A stretch of DNA of 64,000 nucleotides from Robiginitomaculum sp. (GTDB lineage: Bacteria > Pseudomonadota > Alphaproteobacteria > Caulobacterales > Maricaulaceae). Position numbers and translations under genes: made by a program. Within the stretch, counting starts at the first letter, position 1, and each line of letters opens with the position of its first letter. This document shows positions 38,297-47,168 of the stretch, in pieces. The stretch spans positions 1 through 64,000 of the forward strand of contig NVWK01000003.1 of the NCBI GenBank assembly GCA_002733605.1. The letters are read 5' to 3'. The notes beneath the pieces are model-generated. The model saw only the letters and a program-made list of their open reading frames with translations. It was not told the origin of the DNA and made no database searches.

Positions 38297-38740
38297 ATGA
38301 AAAAAATACACCAAAAAACACGTGTAAGTGATAATAATGAAGCAGGGTTCACCCTCGTTGAAGTCATGGTGACGATGGTCATTATTGGCCTGCTGACAAC
38401 CTTTGTCGTCCTCAATGTATTGCCCGCACAGGACAAAGCCATGACGCAAAAAGCCAAAACGGATATCAGCACATTAAGCCAAGCTGTTGAAATGTACCGG
38501 CTGGATATGAATGTCTATCCGGAAACACTGGATGAATTACGCCTCCAGCCTTCGGGTGCAAATGACGCCCGCTACCGCACTGGTGGATACATCAAATTTT
38601 TACCAACCGACCCATGGGGGAATGACTATCTTTACGCGTATCCGGGCGAACATGGTGTCGTCGATATCTGGAGCTATGGTGGGGATAGTGAACAGGGCGG
38701 CGAAGGCCTGAACGCAGACATCAATAGCTGGCAAGATTAA
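38297..38740 (+). CDS. gspG: major pseudopilin GspG
   Basis: This 147-aa pseudopilin has an N-methylation site AGFTLVEVMVTMVIIGLL after a 17-residue leader. The C-terminal calcium-site region (GNDYLYAYPGEHGVVDIWSYGGDSEQGGEG) is typical for GspG. It builds the pseudopilus shaft and needs a prepilin peptidase, which is not encoded in this window. AGGAG precedes the ATG. Confidence 0.96.
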   Translation: MKKIHQKTRVSDNNEAGFTLVEVMVTMVIIGLLTTFVVLNVLPAQDKAMTQKAKTDISTLSQAVEMYRLDMNVYPETLDELRLQPSGANDARYRTGGYIKFLPTDPWGNDYLYAYPGEHGVVDIWSYGGDSEQGGEGLNADINSWQD

Positions 38741-38755
38741 CCCATATATTTTCAA

Positions 38756-39262
38756 ATGAGCGGTTTCCTCCACAGATTCAATCCACATAGGCAAGCAGGT
38801 TTTACGCTTGTGGAAGTCATGGTCGTGCTCTTGATCATCGGATTGATGGCAGGGGCCGTCACCCTAAGCTTTCCGCCGCAGCGTGAGCCTGTCCTTGTGC
38901 AGGGCGAGAAGCTGGCCACCCGCCTGCAACTTGCTTCGCAGTCCAGTGTGGTCGAGCACACGCCTTTCGGGGTGAAACTGGAGGAAACCGGGTATGTCAT
39001 TGTCAAATTCAAAGACAATGCGTGGAGCGAAATCGCGCAGTACACATATGATATGGACGACACACCGGCAATAACCCTTATGGAAAACGGGGCTATCATT
39101 GATCTGGAGGCCGCCAATAAAGCCAACATCCCTGTGATCCGTTATGACACAACCGGACTTGCGACACCGTTTACGCTGTCCATGGCGACAAGCCGTGCGC
39201 GCATACGCATTGTGGGGGCCGTAGATGGGCGGGTCGAACTTATCTACGGGGGAGGCCCGTAA
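38756..39262 (+). CDS. gspH: minor pseudopilin GspH
   Basis: This 168-aa protein has the prepilin site AGFTLVEVMVVLLIIGLM after a basic leader, then a beta-rich globular region with AARLQLASQSSVVE-like ATRLQLASQSSVVEHTPFG. It lies in the standard GHIJK order and abuts gspI by 1 nt. Confidence 0.92.
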   Translation: MSGFLHRFNPHRQAGFTLVEVMVVLLIIGLMAGAVTLSFPPQREPVLVQGEKLATRLQLASQSSVVEHTPFGVKLEETGYVIVKFKDNAWSEIAQYTYDMDDTPAITLMENGAIIDLEAANKANIPVIRYDTTGLATPFTLSMATSRARIRIVGAVDGRVELIYGGGP

Positions 39263-39633
39263 TGCATAAGCATATGCAGCGCGGGTTCACCCTCGTCGAG
39301 GTTCTGGTCTCTTTGGTGATTTTCAGCACAGCCATTATTGGCCTAATGCAAGCGGGTACCCAAAACGCGCGCGCCGTATATATCGCACAACAAAAACAAC
39401 TCGCCGGCATGATTGCCGACAACCAGCTTATTTTGGCCACGCACACCAATGCCCCTACACAAATTGGCACGCAACAAGACAGTGTACAAATGGCAGGGCG
39501 ACAATGGCATTGGCAAATCCGCACAGAGGAAACATCCCAAGCCGGATTTTATAAACTGATCATTACCATTCGCGAAGACGGCTCGGAGCAGATTATAATG
39601 ACCCGCACGGCCTATTCCGAGGGGCGCGCATGA
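39262..39633 (+). CDS. gspI: minor pseudopilin GspI
   Basis: This 123-aa protein has the prepilin site RGFTLVEVLVSLVIFSTAI after a 7-residue leader and the GspI pattern AGMIADNQL. It belongs to the tip complex with GspJ and GspK. It overlaps gspJ by 4 nt. Confidence 0.92.
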   Translation: MHKHMQRGFTLVEVLVSLVIFSTAIIGLMQAGTQNARAVYIAQQKQLAGMIADNQLILATHTNAPTQIGTQQDSVQMAGRQWHWQIRTEETSQAGFYKLIITIREDGSEQIIMTRTAYSEGRA

Positions 39634-40253
39634 GAGACGCACTAAAAAAACAGGCCGGCTTCACACTCGTCGAAGTGCTAGTCTCTCTGTTTATTTTTTC
39701 AATCCTGTCGGCCTCGACCCTGACCGTCTTGACCTCCACACTGCAAAGCAAAGCCCAACTGGCTGAAAAAAGTGAGAGGCTACGCCAAAATGATATTTTG
39801 CGCGTGCTGTTGAAAGCCGATTTTGAAAATGCATTGCTTATCCCCAAAACGGATGAGTTTGGCCAGCCCATGCCCATTTGGTTTGCAGGGGGAGCTTTGG
39901 GGGACAACCGGGTTTTGGTCCTGTCGCGTACAGGCTGGGATAATCCGGGCGGGATAGAGCGGCGCTCTAATTTGCAATCGGTAGAATATAGCTTCGAGAA
40001 CGGAGGGCTTACACGGCATGTGCGCCCGCGCTTCAATGCGCTGAGCACGGTACCAACGTTGGACCAGAGTTTAATGAAGGGCATTCGTACGGTGAACATG
40101 ACATTCTTTGATGGCCAAATCTGGGGCCAGAACTGGTTAAGCGGCCCGCCGCCGCAAGGCGTCCAGAACTTGCCCGTATTGGCCGCTGTCGAGTTGGTGT
40201 TTGAAAACGGCGAAACTCTGAGACAGATATTCCGTGTCGGAGCTGACCAATGA
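39630..40253 (+). CDS. gspJ: minor pseudopilin GspJ
   Basis: This 207-aa protein has the prepilin site AGFTLVEVLVSLFIFSILS and the GspJ-type WDNPGGIERRSNLQSVEY core. It overlaps gspK by 4 nt, consistent with coupled synthesis of the tip complex. Confidence 0.92.
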   Translation: MRDALKKQAGFTLVEVLVSLFIFSILSASTLTVLTSTLQSKAQLAEKSERLRQNDILRVLLKADFENALLIPKTDEFGQPMPIWFAGGALGDNRVLVLSRTGWDNPGGIERRSNLQSVEYSFENGGLTRHVRPRFNALSTVPTLDQSLMKGIRTVNMTFFDGQIWGQNWLSGPPPQGVQNLPVLAAVELVFENGETLRQIFRVGADQ

Positions 40254-41206
40254 GACCCGTACGTAACGAAACCGGTGCTGTGCTGCTGACCACATTGTTG
40301 TTAATGGCGCTTATGGCGGCGATCACAATCGCGATTGTCGACGACATCCGGTTCTCCATACGCCGCACCATCAGTGTACAATCGGCCGAGCAATTGGCCT
40401 GGTTTGAACGCGGCGGCGAAGATTTTGCCAAAGTCTGGCTTGAGAATGTGCATTCCGAAACCCAAGCCGAGCTTGGAGAGTTTATCCGCGCAGATAACCC
40501 TGTCATCTTCCCGATCGATCAAGGGGTTCTCAATATCCGCATTCAGGACGCACACAATTGCTATAATGTGAACCAGCTCGCAAACCCGAAAACAAAAAAG
40601 GCATCACGGCAGCAGTTCAGCCAGTTCTTGCAATTACTGGAGTTCGACATCACGGACGCAGACATATTGGCCGCCAGCATACAAGACTGGGTAGACACGG
40701 ATACAATCCCCAATTCGGGCGGGGCTGAAGGGTTAAGCTATGCCAATTTGATACCCGCTTACCACGCCGCAGATACCCTCATGGTCGATATAAGCGAGTT
40801 GCGCGCCGTGCAGGGCATTGACGAAAGCATATATCAACGCTTGCTGCCCTTCGTGTGCGCTGGAACCAATACAAAACAAAACCGGATTAATGTAAATACA
40901 TTGTCATTAGAACAAGCCCCGTTACTGGCCTTGTTATTTGACACTCAAGACGGTTTAAACGCAGCCCAAACGGTGATCGCCAAGCGTCCATTGGCCGGAT
41001 ACGACAGTGTTGACCAGCTATGGTCGCTCCCCGTTGTCGTGGATTTGGATCAAAAAGGTGTCGGCAAAGACATGACCGATACGCGCACAGACAGGGTGAA
41101 ACTGGATATATATATTCAATATCAGGATCAAACCCGTGCGCGGCAAGTTGTCTTTAATCTGGGGTCTACAGGGGTAAAACTTGTATCTCGCCGCTCGCTC
41201 TATTAG
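40250..41206 (+). CDS. gspK: minor pseudopilin GspK
   Basis: This 318-aa protein is the largest minor pseudopilin. Its site ETGAVLLTTLLLMALMAAI lacks Glu at position 5, as normal for GspK. It has an inserted alpha-helical domain with DNCYNVN-like AHNCYNVNQL and the late motif INVNTLSLEQAPLL. It caps the pseudopilus tip. Confidence 0.93.
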   Translation: MRPVRNETGAVLLTTLLLMALMAAITIAIVDDIRFSIRRTISVQSAEQLAWFERGGEDFAKVWLENVHSETQAELGEFIRADNPVIFPIDQGVLNIRIQDAHNCYNVNQLANPKTKKASRQQFSQFLQLLEFDITDADILAASIQDWVDTDTIPNSGGAEGLSYANLIPAYHAADTLMVDISELRAVQGIDESIYQRLLPFVCAGTNTKQNRINVNTLSLEQAPLLALLFDTQDGLNAAQTVIAKRPLAGYDSVDQLWSLPVVVDLDQKGVGKDMTDTRTDRVKLDIYIQYQDQTRARQVVFNLGSTGVKLVSRRSLY

Positions 41207-41215
41207 AAAGCCTAC

Positions 41216-42310
41216 ATGTCCGACCTTATCCTCCTCATTGGTGAAACCGAAGACCAGCCTTGGGACTGGGCCTTGTCTGGCACAGATACATATGGGCAGG
41301 CGCTGGGCATTGATGATAAGTCAGCTTTAAGTACGCTGAAATATGACCGCCTGATTGCCGTGATTCCGGGTATGCAAGTGGTGGCGAAACTGCACACACT
41401 TGAAACTCTCAACGAAAAGCAAAAACGCCAAGCCGCCGGTTTCAGTATTGAAGACGAATTAGCAGCCCCTCTGGGCGCAACCCATATTGCGTTCGATTCA
41501 AAAACAGCGCGGTTATTGGTGATCGCTAAACAGACGCTCGCAAAAATAGTGACAGATTTGGAAACTGCCGGACTGTCGCCGGATATTGTCTGTGCCGACT
41601 ATGATATGTTCGAGGAGGGGGCAGAGTTCTCATATAACGAACGTGTCGTACAAAGCGGCATCAATGGGCTGGGGTTTGCGATTGAAACGGAACTTGCACT
41701 ACATATTCTCGACGGATCCCAAACCCTTCCTGCCTCTCTTTCGGGCACGCAAGTGTTGCGACGGATCATGGACAGCCTGCGGGCAGGGCATATGCCGGTG
41801 AATTTGCGGCAGGGAGAGTTCGTCAAACGCTCAAGCTTGGCTGGATCAGGGGCAAAACGTATTGGCTGGCTTGCCGCCGCCTGTATACTGGCCTTTGTCA
41901 CGCTCAATATCGGGCAGGGGCTGGTCTATGCCCAAAAAACCAAAGCGGCGAAAACCGAGATGGACAAGATATTTGTAGAACTTTTCCCGGATAGTCCGAA
42001 ACCAGCAAATCCGGTCGTATCCGTTTTGCGTGCACAGGCCGAGAATAAAGCCGTCGCCGGAGAAGAGTTTATACGTCTTTCAACGATCTTGGCGGCCAGT
42101 GTGAAGCAGGTGGAAGGGGTTGAAATCGTCTCTTTGGGTTATGATGAAGGGCGGGGGCAATTGTCGCTTTCGGTTTTGTATAATAGTTTTGATGATGTCG
42201 AGCGCCTGAAAACCGTGATCGCAACACATGGCGGCGTGTTTACGGAAAGTGGCACGCGACAAAATGACACTGGCCTTGCAGGTGACGCAATTTTGAGGGG
42301 CGCATCATGA
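41216..42310 (+). CDS. gspL: type II secretion protein GspL
   Basis: This 364-aa protein has a cytoplasmic actin-like domain (1-~215, beginning SDLILLIGETEDQPW), a TM helix at about 222-240 and a periplasmic ferredoxin-like end. It ties the GspE ATPase to the membrane. It overlaps gspM by 4 nt. Confidence 0.88.
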   Translation: MSDLILLIGETEDQPWDWALSGTDTYGQALGIDDKSALSTLKYDRLIAVIPGMQVVAKLHTLETLNEKQKRQAAGFSIEDELAAPLGATHIAFDSKTARLLVIAKQTLAKIVTDLETAGLSPDIVCADYDMFEEGAEFSYNERVVQSGINGLGFAIETELALHILDGSQTLPASLSGTQVLRRIMDSLRAGHMPVNLRQGEFVKRSSLAGSGAKRIGWLAAACILAFVTLNIGQGLVYAQKTKAAKTEMDKIFVELFPDSPKPANPVVSVLRAQAENKAVAGEEFIRLSTILAASVKQVEGVEIVSLGYDEGRGQLSLSVLYNSFDDVERLKTVIATHGGVFTESGTRQNDTGLAGDAILRGAS

Positions 42311-42789
42311 GAATTTTCTGGGAAAATTTAGCCGTGCGCGAGAAAGCTCTTATTGGCATTGCGGGTGCATTGTTAGCCTTTGTTTTAGGCTGGCAGTTGG
42401 CTTTAAAGCCGCTTTTGGCTTACCCGGATGTGCAAAAAACCAAAATGGAACGTGCCCAGGCCGATCTTGAAATTATGCGCAAGGGGAAATGGGCGCTTAA
42501 GGGGCTAAATATAACGGAGGCGGGAAGCACGAAATCCAGCCTGTCTGCCGCTGATGCCCAATCCAAAATTACCAAAAGTGCGGCCGCGCACGGCTTGCTC
42601 ATCTCGCGCAGACAACCCAATGGCGATGATGGCGTGAGCTTGTGGTTCGAGCACGCACAGAGCACCCAGTTCTATACGTGGATAGATGAATTGACCTCTA
42701 CCTATGACATCATCTTGCTTCGTGCCAATCTGAACCGTAACGAAAACGGGACAGTTCGCGTGCAAGTTACTTTTAAGTTGGGGACGTAA
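42307..42789 (+). CDS. gspM: type II secretion protein GspM
   Basis: This 160-aa protein has a cytoplasmic tip, one TM helix (about 13-33) and a periplasmic ferredoxin-like domain. The start FWENLAVREKALIGIAG matches the GspM pattern. It pairs with GspL in the platform. The next gene starts at once after its stop. Confidence 0.9.
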   Translation: MRIFWENLAVREKALIGIAGALLAFVLGWQLALKPLLAYPDVQKTKMERAQADLEIMRKGKWALKGLNITEAGSTKSSLSAADAQSKITKSAAAHGLLISRRQPNGDDGVSLWFEHAQSTQFYTWIDELTSTYDIILLRANLNRNENGTVRVQVTFKLGT

Positions 42790-43263
42790 ATGCGCGCCGA
42801 AATAACGAGTATAACGGGTGTAATATGTGCAGCAATAATGTTGACGGCCTGCGCCAGTACAACGCCACAAGACGCACCCAAAACACTAATTGCACATACA
42901 GGCTTGGTTGCGCAGGAACTTGCACAGGGTGAGTGCGGCATATTTTTCTGGACGCTTTCGTCGCCGCCCGTATTTACCTTTTTCCAAAAACAAGGAGAGA
43001 GAACTGCGAAGTTTTATCATGAAGCGGCGCAAACAACACTGACAACGCAGGCGAACACTCAATCGCTTGGCGACACCCCCACATTAGATATCATCTATAA
43101 AACCGAAGCCGGAAATACAGTGCGAATCAAAGGTCAATTTGCAGATATTTTTACCGATACCCTAGACGGTGGCCGCCGTATTACCTCCGGTGCAATCCAG
43201 ACAACAACTTCGGAAAACTGGCAGGAAATCACCCCTGTTTCCGGCGTCTATGTGTGCCGATAG
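42790..43263 (+). CDS. small lipoprotein at the end of the gsp operon
   Basis: This 157-aa protein has a signal peptide with lipobox LTACAS (Cys near residue 21) and no recognised domain. It contains GECGIFFW and a second Cys at the end (GVYVCR). It starts directly after gspM with no gap, so it belongs to the operon where some systems have gspN or the pilotin gene. A pilotin or secretin-accessory role is plausible but unproven. It does not look like GspN. Confidence 0.75.
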   Translation: MRAEITSITGVICAAIMLTACASTTPQDAPKTLIAHTGLVAQELAQGECGIFFWTLSSPPVFTFFQKQGERTAKFYHEAAQTTLTTQANTQSLGDTPTLDIIYKTEAGNTVRIKGQFADIFTDTLDGGRRITSGAIQTTTSENWQEITPVSGVYVCR

Positions 43264-43380
43264 CAACATAGCATTACGTTTTTTCGCCCCGAACCCCCAT
43301 AAAAGTCTATCTGGACGCGCATTCTATTTCGTGACACAGTTACGCGAAAGTATAGGAAATTTTACAATCAAAGGGCGAAT

Positions 43381-45027
43381 ATGGCAAAAGCATCAGATGT
43401 ATTTATCGAGGCACTGGAAGAAGAAGGTGTTGAATATATTTTCGGCATTCCCGGTGAAGAAAATCTGGACATGCTGGACAGCCTGTCCCGTTCCACGAAA
43501 ATCAAGCTGATCCTGACCCGCCATGAGCAAGCGGCCGGTTTTATGGCCGCAACATATGGGCGTTTTACCGGCAAGACCGGTGTTTGCATGTCAACGCTCG
43601 GGCCGGGGGCGACCAATTTCGTGACCGCCGCCGCCTATGCGCAACTGGGCGGCATGCCAATGTTGATGATCACCGGACAAAAACCGGTGAAAAAATCAAA
43701 ACAGGGCCGCTTTCAAATCCTCGACGTGGTTGACATGATGGGCCCGGTCACCAAATACACCCACCAAATTGTCTCCGCAGACAATATTCCAAGCCGTGTC
43801 CGTGAAGCCGTCCGCATTGCAGAAGAAGAAAAACCCGGCGCAGTGCATCTGGAGCTACCCGAAGACATAGCGGACGAACAAACCAATGAGCGTCCCATGA
43901 AACCGTCTAGGGTGCGTAGACCCGTACCTGAAGACAAATCCATTAAAGATGCAATTGCAAAAATCGAAGCGGCGCGTTCCCCCATCATTGTCATCGGGGC
44001 TGGCGCCAACCGGAAACTGACCGGAAAAATGCTCACCCAGTTTATTGAGCAAACGGGTATCCCTTTCGTCACTACCCAGTTGGGCAAAGGGGTGGTGGAT
44101 GAACGCCATCCCTTATTTATGGGTTGTGCAGCCTTGAGCGCTGGCGATTTTGTCCATCGCGCCATTGATGCCGCCGATCTCATCTTAAACATTGGCCATG
44201 ACGTCATTGAAAAACCACCATTTTTCATGAATACGGATGGGGCAGAGGTAATCCATGTGTCCTTTAATACGGCCGAGGTTGACCCGGTGTATTTCCCGCA
44301 AATCGAGGTTATTGGCGACATTGCCAATGCGGTCTGGCGGTTTTGCGAAGAGATAAAAGTGCAAGAAAGCTGGGATTTTTCCCGCATGATGAAAGTACGT
44401 AAAGCGGGCGCAGAACACGAAACCCAAGGCCAAGATGATGCACGCTATCCTATATATCCACAAAAACTGGTTGCCGATATTCGTAAAGTCATGCCTGACA
44501 ACGGCATTATCTGCCTCGATAATGGTGTCTATAAAATCTGGTTTGCCCGCAACTATAAAGCATATCGGCCAAATACCGTCTTGCTCGACAATGCATTGGC
44601 GACAATGGGGGCAGGGCTACCGTCGGCGATGGCGGCGCATCTTGTCCATCCTGACCGCAAGGTTATGGCGATTTGCGGGGACGGCGGATTTATGATGAAC
44701 TCGCAAGAGATGGAAACGGCTGTGCGCCTGAAAATGAACCTTGTTGTGCTTATCTTAAACGACAATTCTTTTGGCATGATCCGCTGGAAACAGGCCAATA
44801 TGGGGTTCAAGGATTGGGGCCTTGAATATGGCAATCCCGATTTCGTCAAATATGCAGAGAGCTATGGTGCCCATGGGCATTTCGTCAACTCGTCCGAGGA
44901 ATTACCAGCTTTGCTGGAAAAATGTCTGAATGCGAAAGGCGTGCATTTGATAGAATGCCCTGTGGACTATTCCGACAATGATGAAATTTTAAACAAACAA
45001 ATACAAGAGCTTAGCGCAGCCCTTTAA
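43381..45027 (+). CDS. acetolactate synthase-like thiamine diphosphate enzyme
   Basis: This 548-aa ThDP enzyme has the catalytic Glu in RHEQAAGFMA, GPGATNFVTA, and the ThDP-Mg motif GDGGFMMNSQEMETA...LNDNS. The start GIPGEENLDMLD resembles catabolic acetolactate synthases. No regulatory small subunit is nearby, so it is probably not the biosynthetic ilvBN enzyme. It is followed after 23 bp by an aldehyde dehydrogenase, hinting at a shared catabolic step. Other pyruvate-type carboligase activities remain possible. Confidence 0.85.
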   Translation: MAKASDVFIEALEEEGVEYIFGIPGEENLDMLDSLSRSTKIKLILTRHEQAAGFMAATYGRFTGKTGVCMSTLGPGATNFVTAAAYAQLGGMPMLMITGQKPVKKSKQGRFQILDVVDMMGPVTKYTHQIVSADNIPSRVREAVRIAEEEKPGAVHLELPEDIADEQTNERPMKPSRVRRPVPEDKSIKDAIAKIEAARSPIIVIGAGANRKLTGKMLTQFIEQTGIPFVTTQLGKGVVDERHPLFMGCAALSAGDFVHRAIDAADLILNIGHDVIEKPPFFMNTDGAEVIHVSFNTAEVDPVYFPQIEVIGDIANAVWRFCEEIKVQESWDFSRMMKVRKAGAEHETQGQDDARYPIYPQKLVADIRKVMPDNGIICLDNGVYKIWFARNYKAYRPNTVLLDNALATMGAGLPSAMAAHLVHPDRKVMAICGDGGFMMNSQEMETAVRLKMNLVVLILNDNSFGMIRWKQANMGFKDWGLEYGNPDFVKYAESYGAHGHFVNSSEELPALLEKCLNAKGVHLIECPVDYSDNDEILNKQIQELSAAL

Positions 45028-45050
45028 TACATGAACTGGAAGGTTTCGCA

Positions 45051-46490
45051 ATGAAACTGGCTAAAGCCTATCCTTATTATTTGGCAAATGAAGCCGTGTT
45101 TGCCAATACGGATTTGGCCGTTACGGACAAATATACTGGCGAAATTGCCACCCGTGTAGCCCTTGCCGACCCAGTCGCGATTGACGCAGGCATAGAAGCG
45201 GCAGTCGCAGCGGCGCAGGCTATGGCACAAATGCCGGCCTATGCCCGCAAAGATGTGTTGTTACATTGTGTGAGCCGGTTCAAGGAACGTTATGACGAAC
45301 TGGCCTATGCGCTGTGTATAGAGGCGGGCAAACCGATCAAGGATTCTCGCGGCGAGGTCGACCGCCTGATCGATACATTCCAGATTGCCGCCGAAGAATC
45401 CGTACGTATGAAGGGCGAGTTGCAAACCCTTGATATTTCCGCGCGCGCTCATGGCTATCGCGGCATGTGGAAACGGGTGCCGATTGGCCCATGTTCATTT
45501 ATCTCCCCGTTTAATTTCCCCCTAAACCTAGCTGCCCACAAAATCGCGCCTGCACTGGCTGTAGGCTGCCCCTTCGTGATGAAACCCGCCAGCCGCACAC
45601 CGCTAGGCGCCATCATTATGGGCGAGGTATTGGCCGAGACGGATTTACCCAAGGGGGCGTTTTCCATCCTGCCATGTTCGCGCGACGGGGCCGATTTGTT
45701 TACGGTTGACGAGCGTTTGAAATTGCTGAGTTTCACTGGCTCTCCCGCTGTCGGCTGGGCGCTAAAAGCCAAATCTGGCAAGAAGAAAGTTGTGCTGGAG
45801 CTTGGCGGCAATGCGGCCGTGGTCGTCGATGCAGATACAAATTTGGAAGACGCCGCCAACCGGATCATCATTGGTGCGTTCTACCAATCCGGTCAAAGCT
45901 GTATCGGTGTACAACGCATTTTGATCCACGAAGATGTCTATGACGATCTTAAAACCCTGCTGGTTAAAAAATCGAAAGCTTTGATCACGGGCAACCCTCT
46001 GAATGAGGACACCTTTATTGGCCCGATGATTACCGAAGGCGAAGCAAGTCGCCTGCAAGGCTGGATTGATGAAGCCGTTGAGCGAGGCGGAAACCTTCTA
46101 TGTGGTGGCCATCGTGACGGCGCGATTCTGGACGCGACATTGCTAGAAAATGTCCCGAAGGATACGAAAATCTGTGTCGAGGAGGCCTTTGGCCCTGTAG
46201 CAGTGTTATCAAAATTCAGTACATGGGATGAGGCCTTAGCAGGCGTCAACGATTCAAAATTTGGTCTGCAAGCCGGTATCTTCACCCGTGATTTCTATAA
46301 AATACAGCAAGCTTGGGACGAGTTGGAGGTTGGCGGTGTTGTCGTCGGAGATGTACCGTCTTACCGCGTCGACAATATGCCCTATGGCGGCGTCAAGGAT
46401 TCCGGTCTTGGCCGTGAAGGGATACTTTTCGCTATGGAAGACATGACGGAAATCCGAAACCTGGTGATCAGAACCCCACCCGAAGCCTAA
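45051..46490 (+). CDS. aldehyde dehydrogenase paired with the ThDP enzyme
   Basis: This 479-aa ALDH-superfamily enzyme has the catalytic Cys in SGQSCIGVQRI, the Glu in ELGGNAAVVV and ISPFNFPLNL. It resembles the lactaldehyde/glycolaldehyde-type branch. It lies 23 bp after the acetolactate synthase-like gene. The substrate is unknown. It converges with the GNAT gene. Confidence 0.88.
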   Translation: MKLAKAYPYYLANEAVFANTDLAVTDKYTGEIATRVALADPVAIDAGIEAAVAAAQAMAQMPAYARKDVLLHCVSRFKERYDELAYALCIEAGKPIKDSRGEVDRLIDTFQIAAEESVRMKGELQTLDISARAHGYRGMWKRVPIGPCSFISPFNFPLNLAAHKIAPALAVGCPFVMKPASRTPLGAIIMGEVLAETDLPKGAFSILPCSRDGADLFTVDERLKLLSFTGSPAVGWALKAKSGKKKVVLELGGNAAVVVDADTNLEDAANRIIIGAFYQSGQSCIGVQRILIHEDVYDDLKTLLVKKSKALITGNPLNEDTFIGPMITEGEASRLQGWIDEAVERGGNLLCGGHRDGAILDATLLENVPKDTKICVEEAFGPVAVLSKFSTWDEALAGVNDSKFGLQAGIFTRDFYKIQQAWDELEVGGVVVGDVPSYRVDNMPYGGVKDSGLGREGILFAMEDMTEIRNLVIRTPPEA

Positions 46491-46492
46491 AA

Positions 46493-47167
46493 TCAGGCTT
46501 GCCGACATGCGCTGAGAGAACGTTTTTGTACACCGTCTGTGTCAAAATTTTGCGCACTTAGCCATGTTTCAAAACCGGATTTCACCAGTGGCCAATCCGC
46601 ATCCGTCATGGCGAACCAAGCCGTATCCCGGTTCTTTTGTTTCATCACCATATCGTTTCTGAAAATGCCTTCAAATGTGAAGCCAAAACGCTCTGCTGCG
46701 CGTTTCGACGCAGTATTGCTATTATCACATTTCCATTCATAGCGGCGATATCCCAGATCATCAAACACATGGGCCGCAAGTAAATACATGGCCTCGGTCG
46801 CCTCGATAGTGCGTTGCAAGCCTTGACTGAAAACAACACAGCCGATTTCGGCGCTCCCGTGTTCGGGACGGATACGCATATAACTGGCTGTCCCGACGAC
46901 GCTCTCGTCGCGTGTGCGAATGATAGCGAGCACTTCCCATTTACCGCGCTCTACTGACAAACCCATGATTGTTTGTAACGCTGCCAAATCATCAAACGGG
47001 CCAATCGGAATATGTGTCCAGAGGCGTGCATTGTTAGGGCCGATAATGTGTTGAGCAAGTTTTGCACCGTGCCTATCCCAATTTATCGGTTCAAGCCGCA
47101 CAGATTTTCCCGAGAGCACAGATTGTCCGGGCAGGGGTCTGGGGTGGTAATTGGCGAGGTCTGTCAT
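46493..47167 (-). CDS. GNAT acetyltransferase (RimJ/RimL type)
   Basis: This 224-aa protein has the RimJ-like SVRLEPINWDRHGAKLAQHI start and the acetyl-CoA region RRYEWKCDNSNTASKRAAER. It is the last gene of a minus-strand operon after the acyltransferase and E1 genes, separated from the former by 1 nt. Its acceptor (protein N-terminus, small molecule) is unknown. Confidence 0.88.
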   Translation of the reverse strand: MTDLANYHPRPLPGQSVLSGKSVRLEPINWDRHGAKLAQHIIGPNNARLWTHIPIGPFDDLAALQTIMGLSVERGKWEVLAIIRTRDESVVGTASYMRIRPEHGSAEIGCVVFSQGLQRTIEATEAMYLLAAHVFDDLGYRRYEWKCDNSNTASKRAAERFGFTFEGIFRNDMVMKQKNRDTAWFAMTDADWPLVKSGFETWLSAQNFDTDGVQKRSLSACRQA

Positions 47168-47168
47168 G

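Noticed and set aside
43169..43510. 113-codon frame between the gsp lipoprotein and the acetolactate synthase gene
   Set aside because: It overlaps two better supported genes in another frame and has no ribosome site or domain.
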